This document shows, piece after piece, positions 8,639 to 17,333 of a stretch of DNA of 64,000 bases. The position numbers were made by a program, and so were the translations under genes. This DNA is from an uncultured Saprospiraceae bacterium (GTDB taxonomy: Bacteria > Bacteroidota > Bacteroidia > Chitinophagales > Saprospiraceae), in NCBI GenBank assembly GCA_937928045.1, contig CALFWO010000021.1, positions 1 to 64,000 on the forward strand. Direction: 5' to 3'. Each line of letters starts with the position of its first letter. Within the stretch, counting starts at the first letter, position 1. A model generated the notes under the pieces. It was not told the origin of the DNA. It worked only from the letters and a program-made list of their open reading frames with translations, and ran no database searches.

Positions 8639-10432
8639 TCATAATTTTTCGCCGATTTGAACATTCCATAAATTGTAATAAGCACCACGCTTATTCAGTA
8701 ATTCTTCGTGTTTTCCAGATTCAATGACAGCTCCTTCACCGAGAACAATAATGTTATCCGAATGGCGCACCGTTGACAACCTATGAGCGATCACAATCAA
8801 TGTTTTTTCCTCAACAATTTCTTCTAAATTTCTCTGAATTGATCTTTCCGTTTCAGTATCAACAGCGGAAGTTGCTTCATCCAAAATCAGAATCGGAGCA
8901 TCCTTGAGTAAAGCACGGGCAAGGCTCAAGCGCTGTCTTTGTCCACCGGATAATTTAATTCCACGCTCTCCTATCAAAGCGTCATATTTATTTTCTAAAC
9001 TGTCAACGAAAGCATGAAGCTCTGCTTTTTTGGCTACGGCAATAATCTCTTCTAAGCTTTTATCAACCATGCCGTAAGCGATATTTTCCCAAATGGTTCC
9101 ATGAAATAAATATACTTCTTGACTCACTAAAGCCATTTTATTTCGCAATTCAGATTTTTTAATAGACTTTACATCTTGCCCATTAATCAATATACTTCCC
9201 TGGGTTACATCATAAAATCGCAAAAGTAACTTAATCAATGTCGTTTTTCCGGCACCAGTCATTCCGACAATACCCAAGTATTTGCCATGAGGAATTAATA
9301 AATCTATTCCATCTAAAATTTTGGTTCCATTAGAATACTCAAAAGAGATGTTCTTTAATTCTAGTGTTCCATTGTCCTGGTCTTTCAAAATTTCATTTCC
9401 TTCCGGAATAGCATTATCACTATCTAACAAAGCAAAAATTCTACGGGCCGAAGCTCTTGCTCTTTCATATTCATTGAAAACTTGTCCTAGTCTAGTAACT
9501 GGCCACAACAATCTTTGGGTCATCATTGCAAAAAATGCCAATGCACCGAGCGTTAATCCTCCTATACCCAAATGTATCCACCATGCACCTAACCCCAAGG
9601 TTCCGACAAATCCAATAGCAATTATCATTCTGATGATTGGCACATAAACTGCATTCCATCTGATTGCTTTAAAATTGGCGGCCTGATAATTTTCAGAAGC
9701 TTGTTTCACTCGATCCAACTCAAACCTTTCTGCAGTAAAACTTTTGATGACTTGAATTCCCGAAATATTATTTTCCAATCGACTTCCCAATCCGCCTACT
9801 TTTTCTCTCACTTCCTTGTAATAAGGAGCTACCTTTTTTTGATAATAAATACTGCCCAGAATGATGAATGGAATGGGAACCATGGCAAGTAATCCAAGCG
9901 GAATATTGACCATACACAAAGAAGCTCCTGCTACCACTACTAGAACTATCAGTTGCAGTAAGGTGTTGAAACTATCATTTAGGAAACGCTCTAATTGATT
10001 AATATCATCATTTAGAATTGACATCAGGTTCCCAATTCGTTGATCCTCGAAATAAGTCAATTCTCGATGTTGCAAGTGATCATACACTTGAATTCTTAAA
10101 TCATGTTGCACTCGCTGGGCCAATCTCATAAAACCACGCTTAAATAACCATTCGAAAAAACTCTCCCCGAAGAAGATAAAAATGGTGAGTAAGAGCAAAA
10201 AAATTATGATACTTGGCACCTCAGTAATTCCAATACCTTTGGAAATCCATGAAGGAATATTGCCACTGACAACGTCAATAAACCAAGCCGTAAGAACCGG
10301 CGGCATCAAATCAAAAAGTTTATTGATTATTGATGCCGACGATGCGCCAAGCAAAGATTTCCGATACTTTTTTAGGAAAAGAAATAATCGATTCATCGGA
10401 TTGAACTCCGAAATTTCACTGCTTTTGGACAT
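8639..10432 (-). CDS. ABC exporter, fused permease and ATPase (MsbA-like)
   Basis: 597 residues, the usual length for a half-size exporter that works as a homodimer. The N-terminal 330 residues form the six-helix transmembrane domain, with the coupling segment TYFEDQRIGNLMSILNDD. The ATPase domain has Walker A GMTGAGKTT (about residue 389), signature LSGGQRQR (about 493), Walker B ILILDEATSAVD (about 509) and the H-loop AHRLSTV. It sits in the inner membrane. Lipid A (MsbA), a lipid or a drug could be the substrate; the family is too broad to tell. It is read away from the T9SS cargo gene upstream, 34 bp apart, possibly co-transcribed with it. Confidence 0.9.
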   Translation of the reverse strand: MSKSSEISEFNPMNRLFLFLKKYRKSLLGASSASIINKLFDLMPPVLTAWFIDVVSGNIPSWISKGIGITEVPSIIIFLLLLTIFIFFGESFFEWLFKRGFMRLAQRVQHDLRIQVYDHLQHRELTYFEDQRIGNLMSILNDDINQLERFLNDSFNTLLQLIVLVVVAGASLCMVNIPLGLLAMVPIPFIILGSIYYQKKVAPYYKEVREKVGGLGSRLENNISGIQVIKSFTAERFELDRVKQASENYQAANFKAIRWNAVYVPIIRMIIAIGFVGTLGLGAWWIHLGIGGLTLGALAFFAMMTQRLLWPVTRLGQVFNEYERARASARRIFALLDSDNAIPEGNEILKDQDNGTLELKNISFEYSNGTKILDGIDLLIPHGKYLGIVGMTGAGKTTLIKLLLRFYDVTQGSILINGQDVKSIKKSELRNKMALVSQEVYLFHGTIWENIAYGMVDKSLEEIIAVAKKAELHAFVDSLENKYDALIGERGIKLSGGQRQRLSLARALLKDAPILILDEATSAVDTETERSIQRNLEEIVEEKTLIVIAHRLSTVRHSDNIIVLGEGAVIESGKHEELLNKRGAYYNLWNVQIGEKL

Positions 10433-10466
10433 AAAAGTGAAATTAGGGATATTAAACTCAATGTTG

Positions 10467-11384
10467 CTACATTACCACTAACTTTTGTACAATTCTATCA
10501 GTCTTTGTTTGAAAGATCACGAAATAAACATCAGGGTTTAGACCTTTCAGTAAAACTTGCTTTTCAATTTTTCCAGATTGAACAAATTCATGGTTCATAA
10601 CTTGTTGAACGTTCCTTCCTGTGGAGGCTTGAACAATCTGAAGCGATACAAAATCCTTTTGTTTCAATTCAAAAGAAATATTGACTGCAGACAAATTTGC
10701 GGGATTTGGAAAAATTTCAAGATTCAAATCATTTTTATCTTGCTGAAGTCGTAACTCCGGAGGGCCAGCTTCCCCTGGAGGAAGTTCTCCTTCACTTGTC
10801 GGCATTTCAGTCAAACTAATGTCCTTTTCAATAATAATGATAAAGTATCCACTTTGCTCTGAGTCACAGACGGAATTAAAAGCGTACATTTTTTTAGGAA
10901 GCCTTCCGTTAACTAATAATGAAATTGAGGGTCTTCTTTTAAAAAAGTAATCAGTGTGGGAAGTTTTAAAGTCCAAATAAGATGCTGTATATCCGATACT
11001 TGAATTGCTACTCGAATTCCAATCGACATCCATTTCAGATATTCCTGATGGATCATTATTATTTAATATGTTACTGAATTTAGGATATCCAGAATAACAA
11101 CCTGCAAGGCTCACATTTTTCAGATCAAGCAGGCTTTGCAAAAAATTTCTTGCCAATGTATCAATTGCATAATCAACGGAAGGAACATTTGTTCCTAGTC
11201 CATCATTTGAATCCGGATTATGACAACTGTAGAAAGCAGCCGCTGAATCAAGGACAGTCTCCAAATTATCTTCATTCAAAAACGCATAATAAAAATTTGG
11301 ATCTTGAGTACATTGGGCCGCCAAGGACAATGAGCTAGATAGATAAATAAATACACAGAAAAGTGTGGTAATGATGTTCTTCAT
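10467..11384 (-). CDS. Secreted protein with T9SS type A C-terminal sorting domain
   Basis: I chose the ATG at 11384 (MKNIITTLFCVF...SLAAQC) because it starts a clean signal peptide and follows an AT-rich leader typical of this phylum; the frame is open 26 codons further upstream. The protein is 305 residues. The passenger domain (residues about 25-215) has several cysteines and no family I recognise. A Pro/Glu/Gly-rich linker (GELPPGEAGPPE) leads to a C-terminal domain of about 80 residues starting IFPNPAN, with the final strand KLVVM, as in type A cargo of the type IX secretion system. It should be exported, cleaved and attached to the surface or released. The gene ends 34 bp before the ABC exporter on the same strand. 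Confidence 0.85.
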   Translation of the reverse strand: MKNIITTLFCVFIYLSSSLSLAAQCTQDPNFYYAFLNEDNLETVLDSAAAFYSCHNPDSNDGLGTNVPSVDYAIDTLARNFLQSLLDLKNVSLAGCYSGYPKFSNILNNNDPSGISEMDVDWNSSSNSSIGYTASYLDFKTSHTDYFFKRRPSISLLVNGRLPKKMYAFNSVCDSEQSGYFIIIIEKDISLTEMPTSEGELPPGEAGPPELRLQQDKNDLNLEIFPNPANLSAVNISFELKQKDFVSLQIVQASTGRNVQQVMNHEFVQSGKIEKQVLLKGLNPDVYFVIFQTKTDRIVQKLVVM

Positions 11385-11524
11385 GGTTTTTATTTTTTTG
11401 TTCAGATCAGAATTTTCTTGATCTGTTTTAGCGTTCCCCTTATTACTACGGAAAATTAACAAATCTCAAACATATTTTTCATTACATTTTTGACTAACTT
11501 TTCCGGTATAATCAATTGATTCGT

Positions 11525-12976
11525 ATGCATAAAAGTAAACTGATTACCACCTTACAGTTATTTACAAGACAGGAAATCAGTCGTTTACAAGAGTTTCTTC
11601 AGTCACCTTATTTCTATTCGGAAAAAGAACGAAACCAAATCTTGCCATTGTATCAACATATTTTGGCTCATTACGGGAACTGGAATCATCCAAATCTCAG
11701 TAAATCCCATACACTTACTGTAATTTATTCAAAAGAATCTGGGTCTACCATTAAGTTAGAAAAATTGATGTCCAAATTGCAGCAATGTATTCATAAATTC
11801 ATAGCAATAGAATATCAATCTAATAAGGATTCACTTGTAGAAGACTCCATCGCCACAATTCATTTTTTTCGAAAGCATGGAAAATTCAACATAGCAGATC
11901 ATCAATTGGCAAAAGCAAAGAAAAATCAAACAAGTAAGAAGATTAAGGATAGCATTTATTATTTAAATGAATTCAAATTGAATCGCGATTTCTTTTTAGA
12001 TGATGCATTAAAAAGTAAGACTCCAGAAAAAAACTCCTTTGGCGTAGCTCAAGAGCCACTAGACATTTATTACCTACTACACAAATTAGAGTATGCTTGC
12101 ACCTTGCTTTCCTTTAGCCGGTTTCGCAAGCCGATAGACTTAGATAAAATAACACAGTTTCTTGAAAACGTAAAACCTATTTATGCACAAAGTGGAATAT
12201 TAGAAGTTCCTATTTTAAAAACTTACTACTACACTTTTGAAATCCTTCGCAAACCAGATTTTGCTAAAGAAGATTATAGTAATTTAAAGTTAATGATTCA
12301 AAAGTATACTAACGTCATTCCGAAAAAAACTTTAATAATTTTAAAAAGTTTACTAAGGAATTTGATTATTAGAGCCTTTAATCGTGGTGCAACAGAATTA
12401 GCGTCAGAAATATTCGAAAATCAAAAGATTGACCTAGCGTCAGGTTTTCTTTCAACGGAAACTGGAATTCTGCCCAGTACTTTTAAAAACATTGTAACAA
12501 TGGGTTTAAGAGCAAAAGATTTTGTTTGGGTCGACAATTTTTTAGAAAAATATAAGGATAAAATTATTGGAGCCAAATCTTCAAAAGAAATCTATAACTA
12601 CAATAGAGCCTGTTATTATTTCGAACAGAAAAAGTATGACGAAGCATTAGCGCTTTTAAATGATCAATATGTTGACATCTTTTACAAAAATGCTACAAAG
12701 CGATTGGAATTGAAAATACTATATGAAACAAATTCAGAAATTCTAGACTCAAAAATAGATGCCTTCAAAATTTACATCTACAGACTTTCAGAAAAATCAA
12801 TTCTCCATCACAAAAGGGAAGGCAATAATAATTTTATAAATTTTTTGCGCCAACTGAGAAATCCAAAATCTACCTTTTCTCAAACACGAAAGGATAAACT
12901 TAAAGCTAAAATTAAGGAATGTAAATTCATTACGGAACAGATCTGGCTTTTGGATAAAATTTCTTCAAATAAATAA
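11525..12976 (+). CDS. Helical-repeat protein of unknown function
   Basis: The frame opens at a TTG at 11516, but the first ATG, three codons later at 11525, is the better start, giving 483 residues. There is no signal peptide or membrane segment. The sequence is Lys/Glu/Leu/Phe/Tyr-rich and almost wholly predicted alpha-helical; a segment near residues 355-385 (YNYNRACYYFEQKKYDEALALL) is a clear tetratricopeptide (TPR) unit. The opening KLITTLQLFTRQEISRLQEFLQSPYF recalls a family of long cytosolic proteins that I associate with Saprospiria, function unknown. It is transcribed alone, divergent from the T9SS cargo gene. A scaffold role is only a guess. Confidence 0.7.
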   Translation: MHKSKLITTLQLFTRQEISRLQEFLQSPYFYSEKERNQILPLYQHILAHYGNWNHPNLSKSHTLTVIYSKESGSTIKLEKLMSKLQQCIHKFIAIEYQSNKDSLVEDSIATIHFFRKHGKFNIADHQLAKAKKNQTSKKIKDSIYYLNEFKLNRDFFLDDALKSKTPEKNSFGVAQEPLDIYYLLHKLEYACTLLSFSRFRKPIDLDKITQFLENVKPIYAQSGILEVPILKTYYYTFEILRKPDFAKEDYSNLKLMIQKYTNVIPKKTLIILKSLLRNLIIRAFNRGATELASEIFENQKIDLASGFLSTETGILPSTFKNIVTMGLRAKDFVWVDNFLEKYKDKIIGAKSSKEIYNYNRACYYFEQKKYDEALALLNDQYVDIFYKNATKRLELKILYETNSEILDSKIDAFKIYIYRLSEKSILHHKREGNNNFINFLRQLRNPKSTFSQTRKDKLKAKIKECKFITEQIWLLDKISSNK

Positions 12977-13187
12977 TAGATTTCACTATTCAAGAAAACT
13001 TAGCCTGATTTGTAATGGATTTTTAATTCCTCATATTTTGAAGAAAAAATGTTTTACATGATTACTAATTTCTTAAAGACATTTTGAATTAAAAATCCAT
13101 TCATACTTCAATTCCGTTGAATTCCGCCCAAGAAAACAAGCATCAAATTGTAATTTCTACCGCCAAGCACAGTCTCTACCTTGTGCA

Positions 13188-13208
13188 TATACTCATTTCA
13201 AGAGTATA
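13188..13208. promoter_or_regulatory. Perfect 7-bp inverted repeat upstream of the CARDB lipoprotein gene
   Basis: TATACTC and GAGTATA are separated by 7 bases, 38 bp before the ATG at 13246. It could be an operator or a leader hairpin. No close promoter match is seen around it. Confidence 0.35.
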
Positions 13209-13245
13209 AATGAACTCAATTTTTTCACTTTAAAATCTATTCGTA

Positions 13246-13785
13246 ATGAAAAACTTATTATTATTTTTTTGCTTGGTTACACTATTTGCGTTTGGCCTAA
13301 GCTCATGTGCAACATCGGATGAATCAGAACTCATGGAACTTACAGAAATTTCTCAAGATGAAATGCAAGATAGAACATTACAACTTTTACCACCCGACCT
13401 TAAAGTATCATTGGTAACTTCAAACCTACCGCTTGGTTGTACTGATAGTCCATTGTCGGGAAATGCAGTTTGTTTCGGACCTGGAAGTACTGACATCATT
13501 ATCACTGCTAAAATTGAAAATGATAGTCCTACCAACATTACTAGTCAGTTTGAGGTGGAGTTTTGTATAGTGGGTATAGGTTGTACGAGTTTTACTGTCC
13601 CTGGCCTTAATGCAAATAGCTCCACAACTGAAGATTATCAATTTTCAGTACCATGTGCTTCAGGAACTCCTCCATTTCAATTGGTACAAGAACAAATAGT
13701 AGTAACGGCAGATGCTACAAATGTTATCAATGAGACGAATGAAGGCAACAATTCTAGACGCTACTTTATTTGTAGAGCAATTTAA
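13246..13785 (+). CDS. Lipoprotein with a CARDB-like adhesion domain
   Basis: 179 residues with a type II signal peptide: charged start, hydrophobic core and lipobox LSSC with the lipidated Cys at residue 21. The rest, from PDLKVSLVTSN on, has the pattern of a CARDB (cell-adhesion related, immunoglobulin-like) domain: an opening PDL, a middle segment on asymmetric pair strands, and the late motif ATNVINETNEGNNSRR, a typical CARDB ending (D..N.v.E.nE.NN). Two cysteine pairs may form disulfides. It is expected on the outer membrane. The gene stands alone, with a terminator hairpin behind it. The function, probably binding or structural, is unknown. Confidence 0.75.
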   Translation: MKNLLLFFCLVTLFAFGLSSCATSDESELMELTEISQDEMQDRTLQLLPPDLKVSLVTSNLPLGCTDSPLSGNAVCFGPGSTDIIITAKIENDSPTNITSQFEVEFCIVGIGCTSFTVPGLNANSSTTEDYQFSVPCASGTPPFQLVQEQIVVTADATNVINETNEGNNSRRYFICRAI

Positions 13786-13823
13786 GGCTGTCTATATTTT
13801 ACACTTCTAATACTGTAGATCTT

Positions 13824-13859
13824 GAAAAGATTTTCTGAAACAATTCAGGAAATCTTTTC
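13824..13859 (+). terminator. Terminator-like 16-bp hairpin after the CARDB lipoprotein
   Basis: The arms GAAAAGATTTTCTGAA and TTCAGGAAATCTTTTC pair over 16 bp with one G-T pair around an ACAA loop. The T-run that follows is weak (TGCATTTATATATTTT). Confidence 0.65.
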
Positions 13860-14019
13860 TGCATTTATATATTTTAAACCTGATGAAATACAAGCAATTT
13901 TTTGCTTTTCGATATTTTTCAAATGCCTTTCTCCATTTTAATTGGAAATAATAATCAAGATATTTAGCTCATGATCTACGCCAAAATGATTATTTTTCGG
14001 CCGAATTAAAATGTAGGTT

Positions 14020-14973
14020 ATGAGCGAGATAGAAGATCATTGCATCTTGAGTACAAATTTTGAATTTCCTGGTCAAACTGCTTTTTACAAAGGCAAAGTT
14101 AGGGATGTATATACTTTAGAAAATCAGTTGGTCATGGTAGCGAGTGATCGCATATCTGCATTTGATCATGTCTTGCCTCGTCCTATTCCATTCAAAGGAC
14201 AAGTTCTCAATCAGATCGCTGGGCATTTCTTGGAGGCTACCAAAAATCTAGTTCCTAACTGGGTGCATGCGCAGCCGGACGCCAATGTCACTGTAGGAAT
14301 CGCTTGTGAAGCATACAGAATTGAGATGGTAATCCGTGGATATCTGACTGGCCATGCTTGGAGAACCTACAAATCTGGAAAGCGCATCCTATGTGGTGTA
14401 AGATTGCCAGAAGGTATGAAAGAGCATGATAAGTTTCCTGCTCCAATTATTACCCCTGCGACCAAAGCTGAGGAAGGTCATGATGAAGATATTTCCAGAG
14501 AAGAGATATTAGAACAAGGGATTGTTTCCGAAGAGGATTATGCACAATTGGAGCAGTACACCAGGGCCTTGTTTGCGAAGGGTACTGAAATGGCAGCTGC
14601 CCAAGGGTTGATTTTGGTAGATACCAAGTATGAGTTTGGGAAAAAAGATGGTAAGATCTATCTTATCGATGAAGTTCATACGCCTGATAGCTCGAGATAT
14701 TTTTACCTAGAAGGATATCAAGAACGACAAGACAATGACGAGGCTCAAAAGCAATTGAGCAAAGAATTTGTTCGAGAATGGTTGATGGCAAACGGATTTC
14801 AAGGATTGGATGGGCAAAAGATGCCAGAAATGCCAGATCATTTTGTTTGGGAAGTTTCCGATCGATATATCGAATTATACGAACAAATTACTGGAAAGAC
14901 TTTCGAAAGAGCAGAAAGTGGAGACGTTAATAATCGGGTGAAAAAAAATGTGTTGGAATATTTGCAGGGCTAA
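14020..14973 (+). CDS. purC: Phosphoribosylaminoimidazole-succinocarboxamide synthase
   Basis: SAICAR synthase joins CAIR and aspartate with ATP in purine synthesis, in the cytosol. The 317 residues fit the longer, yeast Ade1-like form of the family rather than the 240-residue E. coli form. Visible family motifs are GKVRDVY (residues 26-32), [12 protein letters not shown] (about 41-52), [10 protein letters not shown], the nucleotide-handling [11 protein letters not shown] segment, and LVDTKYEFG with [12 protein letters not shown]. It is transcribed alone, with TATTTTTC at the -7 position upstream. No other pur gene is in the window. Confidence 0.96.
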   Translation: MSEIEDHCILSTNFEFPGQTAFYKGKVRDVYTLENQLVMVASDRISAFDHVLPRPIPFKGQVLNQIAGHFLEATKNLVPNWVHAQPDANVTVGIACEAYRIEMVIRGYLTGHAWRTYKSGKRILCGVRLPEGMKEHDKFPAPIITPATKAEEGHDEDISREEILEQGIVSEEDYAQLEQYTRALFAKGTEMAAAQGLILVDTKYEFGKKDGKIYLIDEVHTPDSSRYFYLEGYQERQDNDEAQKQLSKEFVREWLMANGFQGLDGQKMPEMPDHFVWEVSDRYIELYEQITGKTFERAESGDVNNRVKKNVLEYLQG

Positions 14974-15002
14974 TTAAACCAGGCCATTTGATTATTCCTT
15001 CA

Positions 15003-15033
15003 ATACACTTTAAAAGACTCGTCTTGCGTGTAT
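15003..15033. repeat. Small inverted repeat between convergent genes
   Basis: ATACAC and GTGTAT enclose a second palindrome, AAGAC-TC-GTCTT. It lies between purC and the convergent Nudix-like gene. No clear T-run follows on either strand, so it is at best a weak bidirectional terminator. Confidence 0.3.
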
Positions 15034-15089
15034 GAAAACTGCAGACAGTTTAAGGGTTAGATAGGCCAGAAGATGATACTATTTTATGA

Positions 15090-15518
15090 TTAGATATAAC
15101 GTATCGAATTGCGCTCTTTGATGATGTCCTTTAATTCTTTAATCATTCCGTATTCGTGAGGCATTGCCTTCTTAAAACATTCTTTTACAGCGACATAAGT
15201 TCCTTTTTCCAATTCAGGAATTCGTTGTTTGATTTCGTTCTTAACTATTCTTACATCTTGCTTGATCATAGAGCGAATAGAAGGAACGTCATGCCAATCA
15301 CCTTCAATTGCGATTGTGTTGGTTTTCACACCGTCTTGATCTTCAATTGGGTCTAATTGAATCATTTTGGAATCAGAAGCAATTTGATTACTTGTTAGGT
15401 CATTTGCTGGGCCTTGAGGAAATGACCATGCTTCTTTGCCGTCATTCACCATAAACACCTCTAATCCTCTTTGATTTACCCTGTAGATCACTATCCTGAC
15501 CTGATCAAGTACTTTCAT
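15090..15518 (-). CDS. Degenerate Nudix-like protein
   Basis: 142 residues. The first strand-loop-strand (VRIVIYRVNQRGLEVFMVNDGKEAWSFPQGP) closely resembles the N-terminal part of Nudix hydrolases, where the substrate-side W.fPgG follows a short beta hairpin. The Nudix box GX5EX7REUXEEXGU, which binds the catalytic metal, is not present anywhere after it. Instead there is an acidic loop and a basic helix (SMIKQDVRIVKNEIKQRIPEL), then GTYVAVKECFKKAMPHEY. It therefore probably lacks pyrophosphohydrolase activity and could bind a nucleotide or protein. No signal peptide. It is convergent with purC and lies between purC and the secreted-protein operon. Confidence 0.6.
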   Translation of the reverse strand: MKVLDQVRIVIYRVNQRGLEVFMVNDGKEAWSFPQGPANDLTSNQIASDSKMIQLDPIEDQDGVKTNTIAIEGDWHDVPSIRSMIKQDVRIVKNEIKQRIPELEKGTYVAVKECFKKAMPHEYGMIKELKDIIKERNSIRYI

Positions 15519-15624
15519 AACATCATTTTCTGATTATAAAAGTATAACAACCAACTAAGCGATTGGTTGAATACCTGCCAAATGTATAAAAATCTAATGG
15601 TATGTAGTAGAAATTGATCTCGAT

Positions 15625-16131
15625 CTAAATTTTATAGATCTTTTTTTTCTTTTGCCCAGACTTTTTGGGTGTACTTTCTAAATCATCCGGCCGAATACCG
15701 TTTTGCTCCAATTGACGCTTCAGTTCTTCTAAGTCCATAAAATATTCTGGACCAAAATCGTCTAGAGATTCAAACATTTGATTTAATTGATCTTGAAATC
15801 CATTTCCGAACATTCCTCCATTGAGATCAAAACCACGCATTAACATACTGTCGGATTGCATATCTGGAAAGGCAAAAGAAAAACTTTGCATCATGCTATC
15901 CAAAGGAATATTCTCTAAGTCATTAAAAAGAAGGGTATCTGAAAAGAAAAAATTTTCAACGCCTCCCATGTCACCAAAGCCTTTCATCATTTGCTCCATT
16001 TGTTGCTGGAGTTCATTCAATTGATCTTGCATTTCAGATGGAGCATCCTGATCTGTTTGGGCTTGAATGTGTGTACCCAAAGCCAAGGCTAACACCAACA
16101 AAATGAATTTAATATTTGCCGACTCTTTCAT
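15625..16131 (-). CDS. Small secreted Met/Gln/Asp-rich protein with a polybasic tail
   Basis: 168 residues with a signal peptide (FILLVLALALGTHIQAQ). The mature part is low-complexity: a Gln/Met-rich amphipathic helix (QLNELQQQMEQMMKGF), then Phe/Asp/Met/Leu-rich repeats, and a C-terminus of nine mostly basic residues (GQKKKKIYKI). No family recognised. It overlaps the upstream lipoprotein gene by 23 bp, so the two are surely co-transcribed, and probably act together at the envelope. Confidence 0.65.
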   Translation of the reverse strand: MKESANIKFILLVLALALGTHIQAQTDQDAPSEMQDQLNELQQQMEQMMKGFGDMGGVENFFFSDTLLFNDLENIPLDSMMQSFSFAFPDMQSDSMLMRGFDLNGGMFGNGFQDQLNQMFESLDDFGPEYFMDLEELKRQLEQNGIRPDDLESTPKKSGQKKKKIYKI

Positions 16132-17236
16132 TCAAATAAATTTTATTCGTTTTAGGATCATCAAATTGCCTGATTCTATTTTCTATGGCTTGTTGTTGTT
16201 CTTCAGTTAAAAAAGAAAAATGAGCGTCCTTAATCTTATTGATCTCCGCAAGGACAGCATCTTTGCCTCTTTTGTATCCTGACTTATTGCTAACAATGTC
16301 AGCAACCATAAGGTTACATTCTTCGCGAATTAAATCGTCTTTGAATATATTATTCGCATCAAATAACGATTGTGCTGCTTCAAGGTGTTGAAAATGTTTA
16401 TTTGATCCCAATCTTGAAACGCCTCCAAAATCAGTGGTCTGATCAAACCAATCTCTAAACCTTAGCCTAATACTAAAGCTGCTGTTGATTGATTTCAGAA
16501 ACTTAAATGCCTCATCATCATCTGTTTCTTTTGTAAGCTCAGCCATTTCAATCATTTGATTCAAGTCTTGCTCAAATGCTACCTCTGTAGCTTCATGTAC
16601 TAACAATAGTGCAAATCCCGGAAAAGCAGTTTTTATCCATTTTAAATCAATGTCCATGGGGAGCTCAGAAATTCTGCATCGCTTTTGAAACGCCACTGAT
16701 GCAGCATCCTTAATTTCACCTCCCTTTTCAAAGGCAAACTTCAAATCTTCTGCAGTCTTGATATTAGAGAACAAGTCTCGATAGTTGTCAATGTTTTCTT
16801 TACTCGATCCAAAAAACCGCTTCAAACGATTGTCAAATAATTCCTTTGCAAATTGACTGCTTTTAGGATCTAAGTCAATAGCTCCAGCGTATAGCCATCC
16901 AGTAATTTTTTCATCTACTTTAACCTCGATCCAAGGTTCGTTGTAAGAAAGTCCTCTAAGCGAAACTACCTGCTTGAGATCCGTTTTCTCTCCCGTTGGA
17001 ATCACAACAGACTTTTCAGGAAGTCGCATTAACTCCTTTCCATCCGAACCGGGTGTCTCTCGCAAGCGAAGGTTGTCCACAGAAGTGGTCATTTCCGCGA
17101 GCAGTGGCAGTTCCTTTTTAAGTTTTGGAGCAGGAGTTGAATCAGTTACTTTGGTTTCGGGGGTTGGATTTTCTTCCTTGGGAGTATTGCAAGCAAAGCA
17201 AAAAAGGCCCAGAACAATGATGATGTTCTTTTTCAT
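16109..17236 (-). CDS. Lipoprotein with bacterial SH3 domain
   Basis: 375 residues. The lipobox CNTPKEE follows a short hydrophobic signal (residue 16 is the lipidated Cys). A Pro/Thr/Glu-rich linker leads to an SH3b-like domain at residues about 50-125 (VDNLRLRETPG...ELMRLPEKSVV...EPWIEVKVDEKITGWLYAGAI). This is a module that commonly binds peptidoglycan or peptide. The remaining 250 residues are alpha-helical and unrecognised. It overlaps the small secreted protein gene by 23 bp in one operon. Outer-membrane or periplasmic localisation is inferred. Confidence 0.8.
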   Translation of the reverse strand: MKKNIIIVLGLFCFACNTPKEENPTPETKVTDSTPAPKLKKELPLLAEMTTSVDNLRLRETPGSDGKELMRLPEKSVVIPTGEKTDLKQVVSLRGLSYNEPWIEVKVDEKITGWLYAGAIDLDPKSSQFAKELFDNRLKRFFGSSKENIDNYRDLFSNIKTAEDLKFAFEKGGEIKDAASVAFQKRCRISELPMDIDLKWIKTAFPGFALLLVHEATEVAFEQDLNQMIEMAELTKETDDDEAFKFLKSINSSFSIRLRFRDWFDQTTDFGGVSRLGSNKHFQHLEAAQSLFDANNIFKDDLIREECNLMVADIVSNKSGYKRGKDAVLAEINKIKDAHFSFLTEEQQQAIENRIRQFDDPKTNKIYLNERVGKY

Positions 17237-17333
17237 AATGTAAAGATAAGAAATGAAAAATGCTAGATGGCCTAAGAATGGTAAAAGTCAAACAAGTTTG
17301 AATCCGAGAATATTGTATTATTCTCAATTTTTC

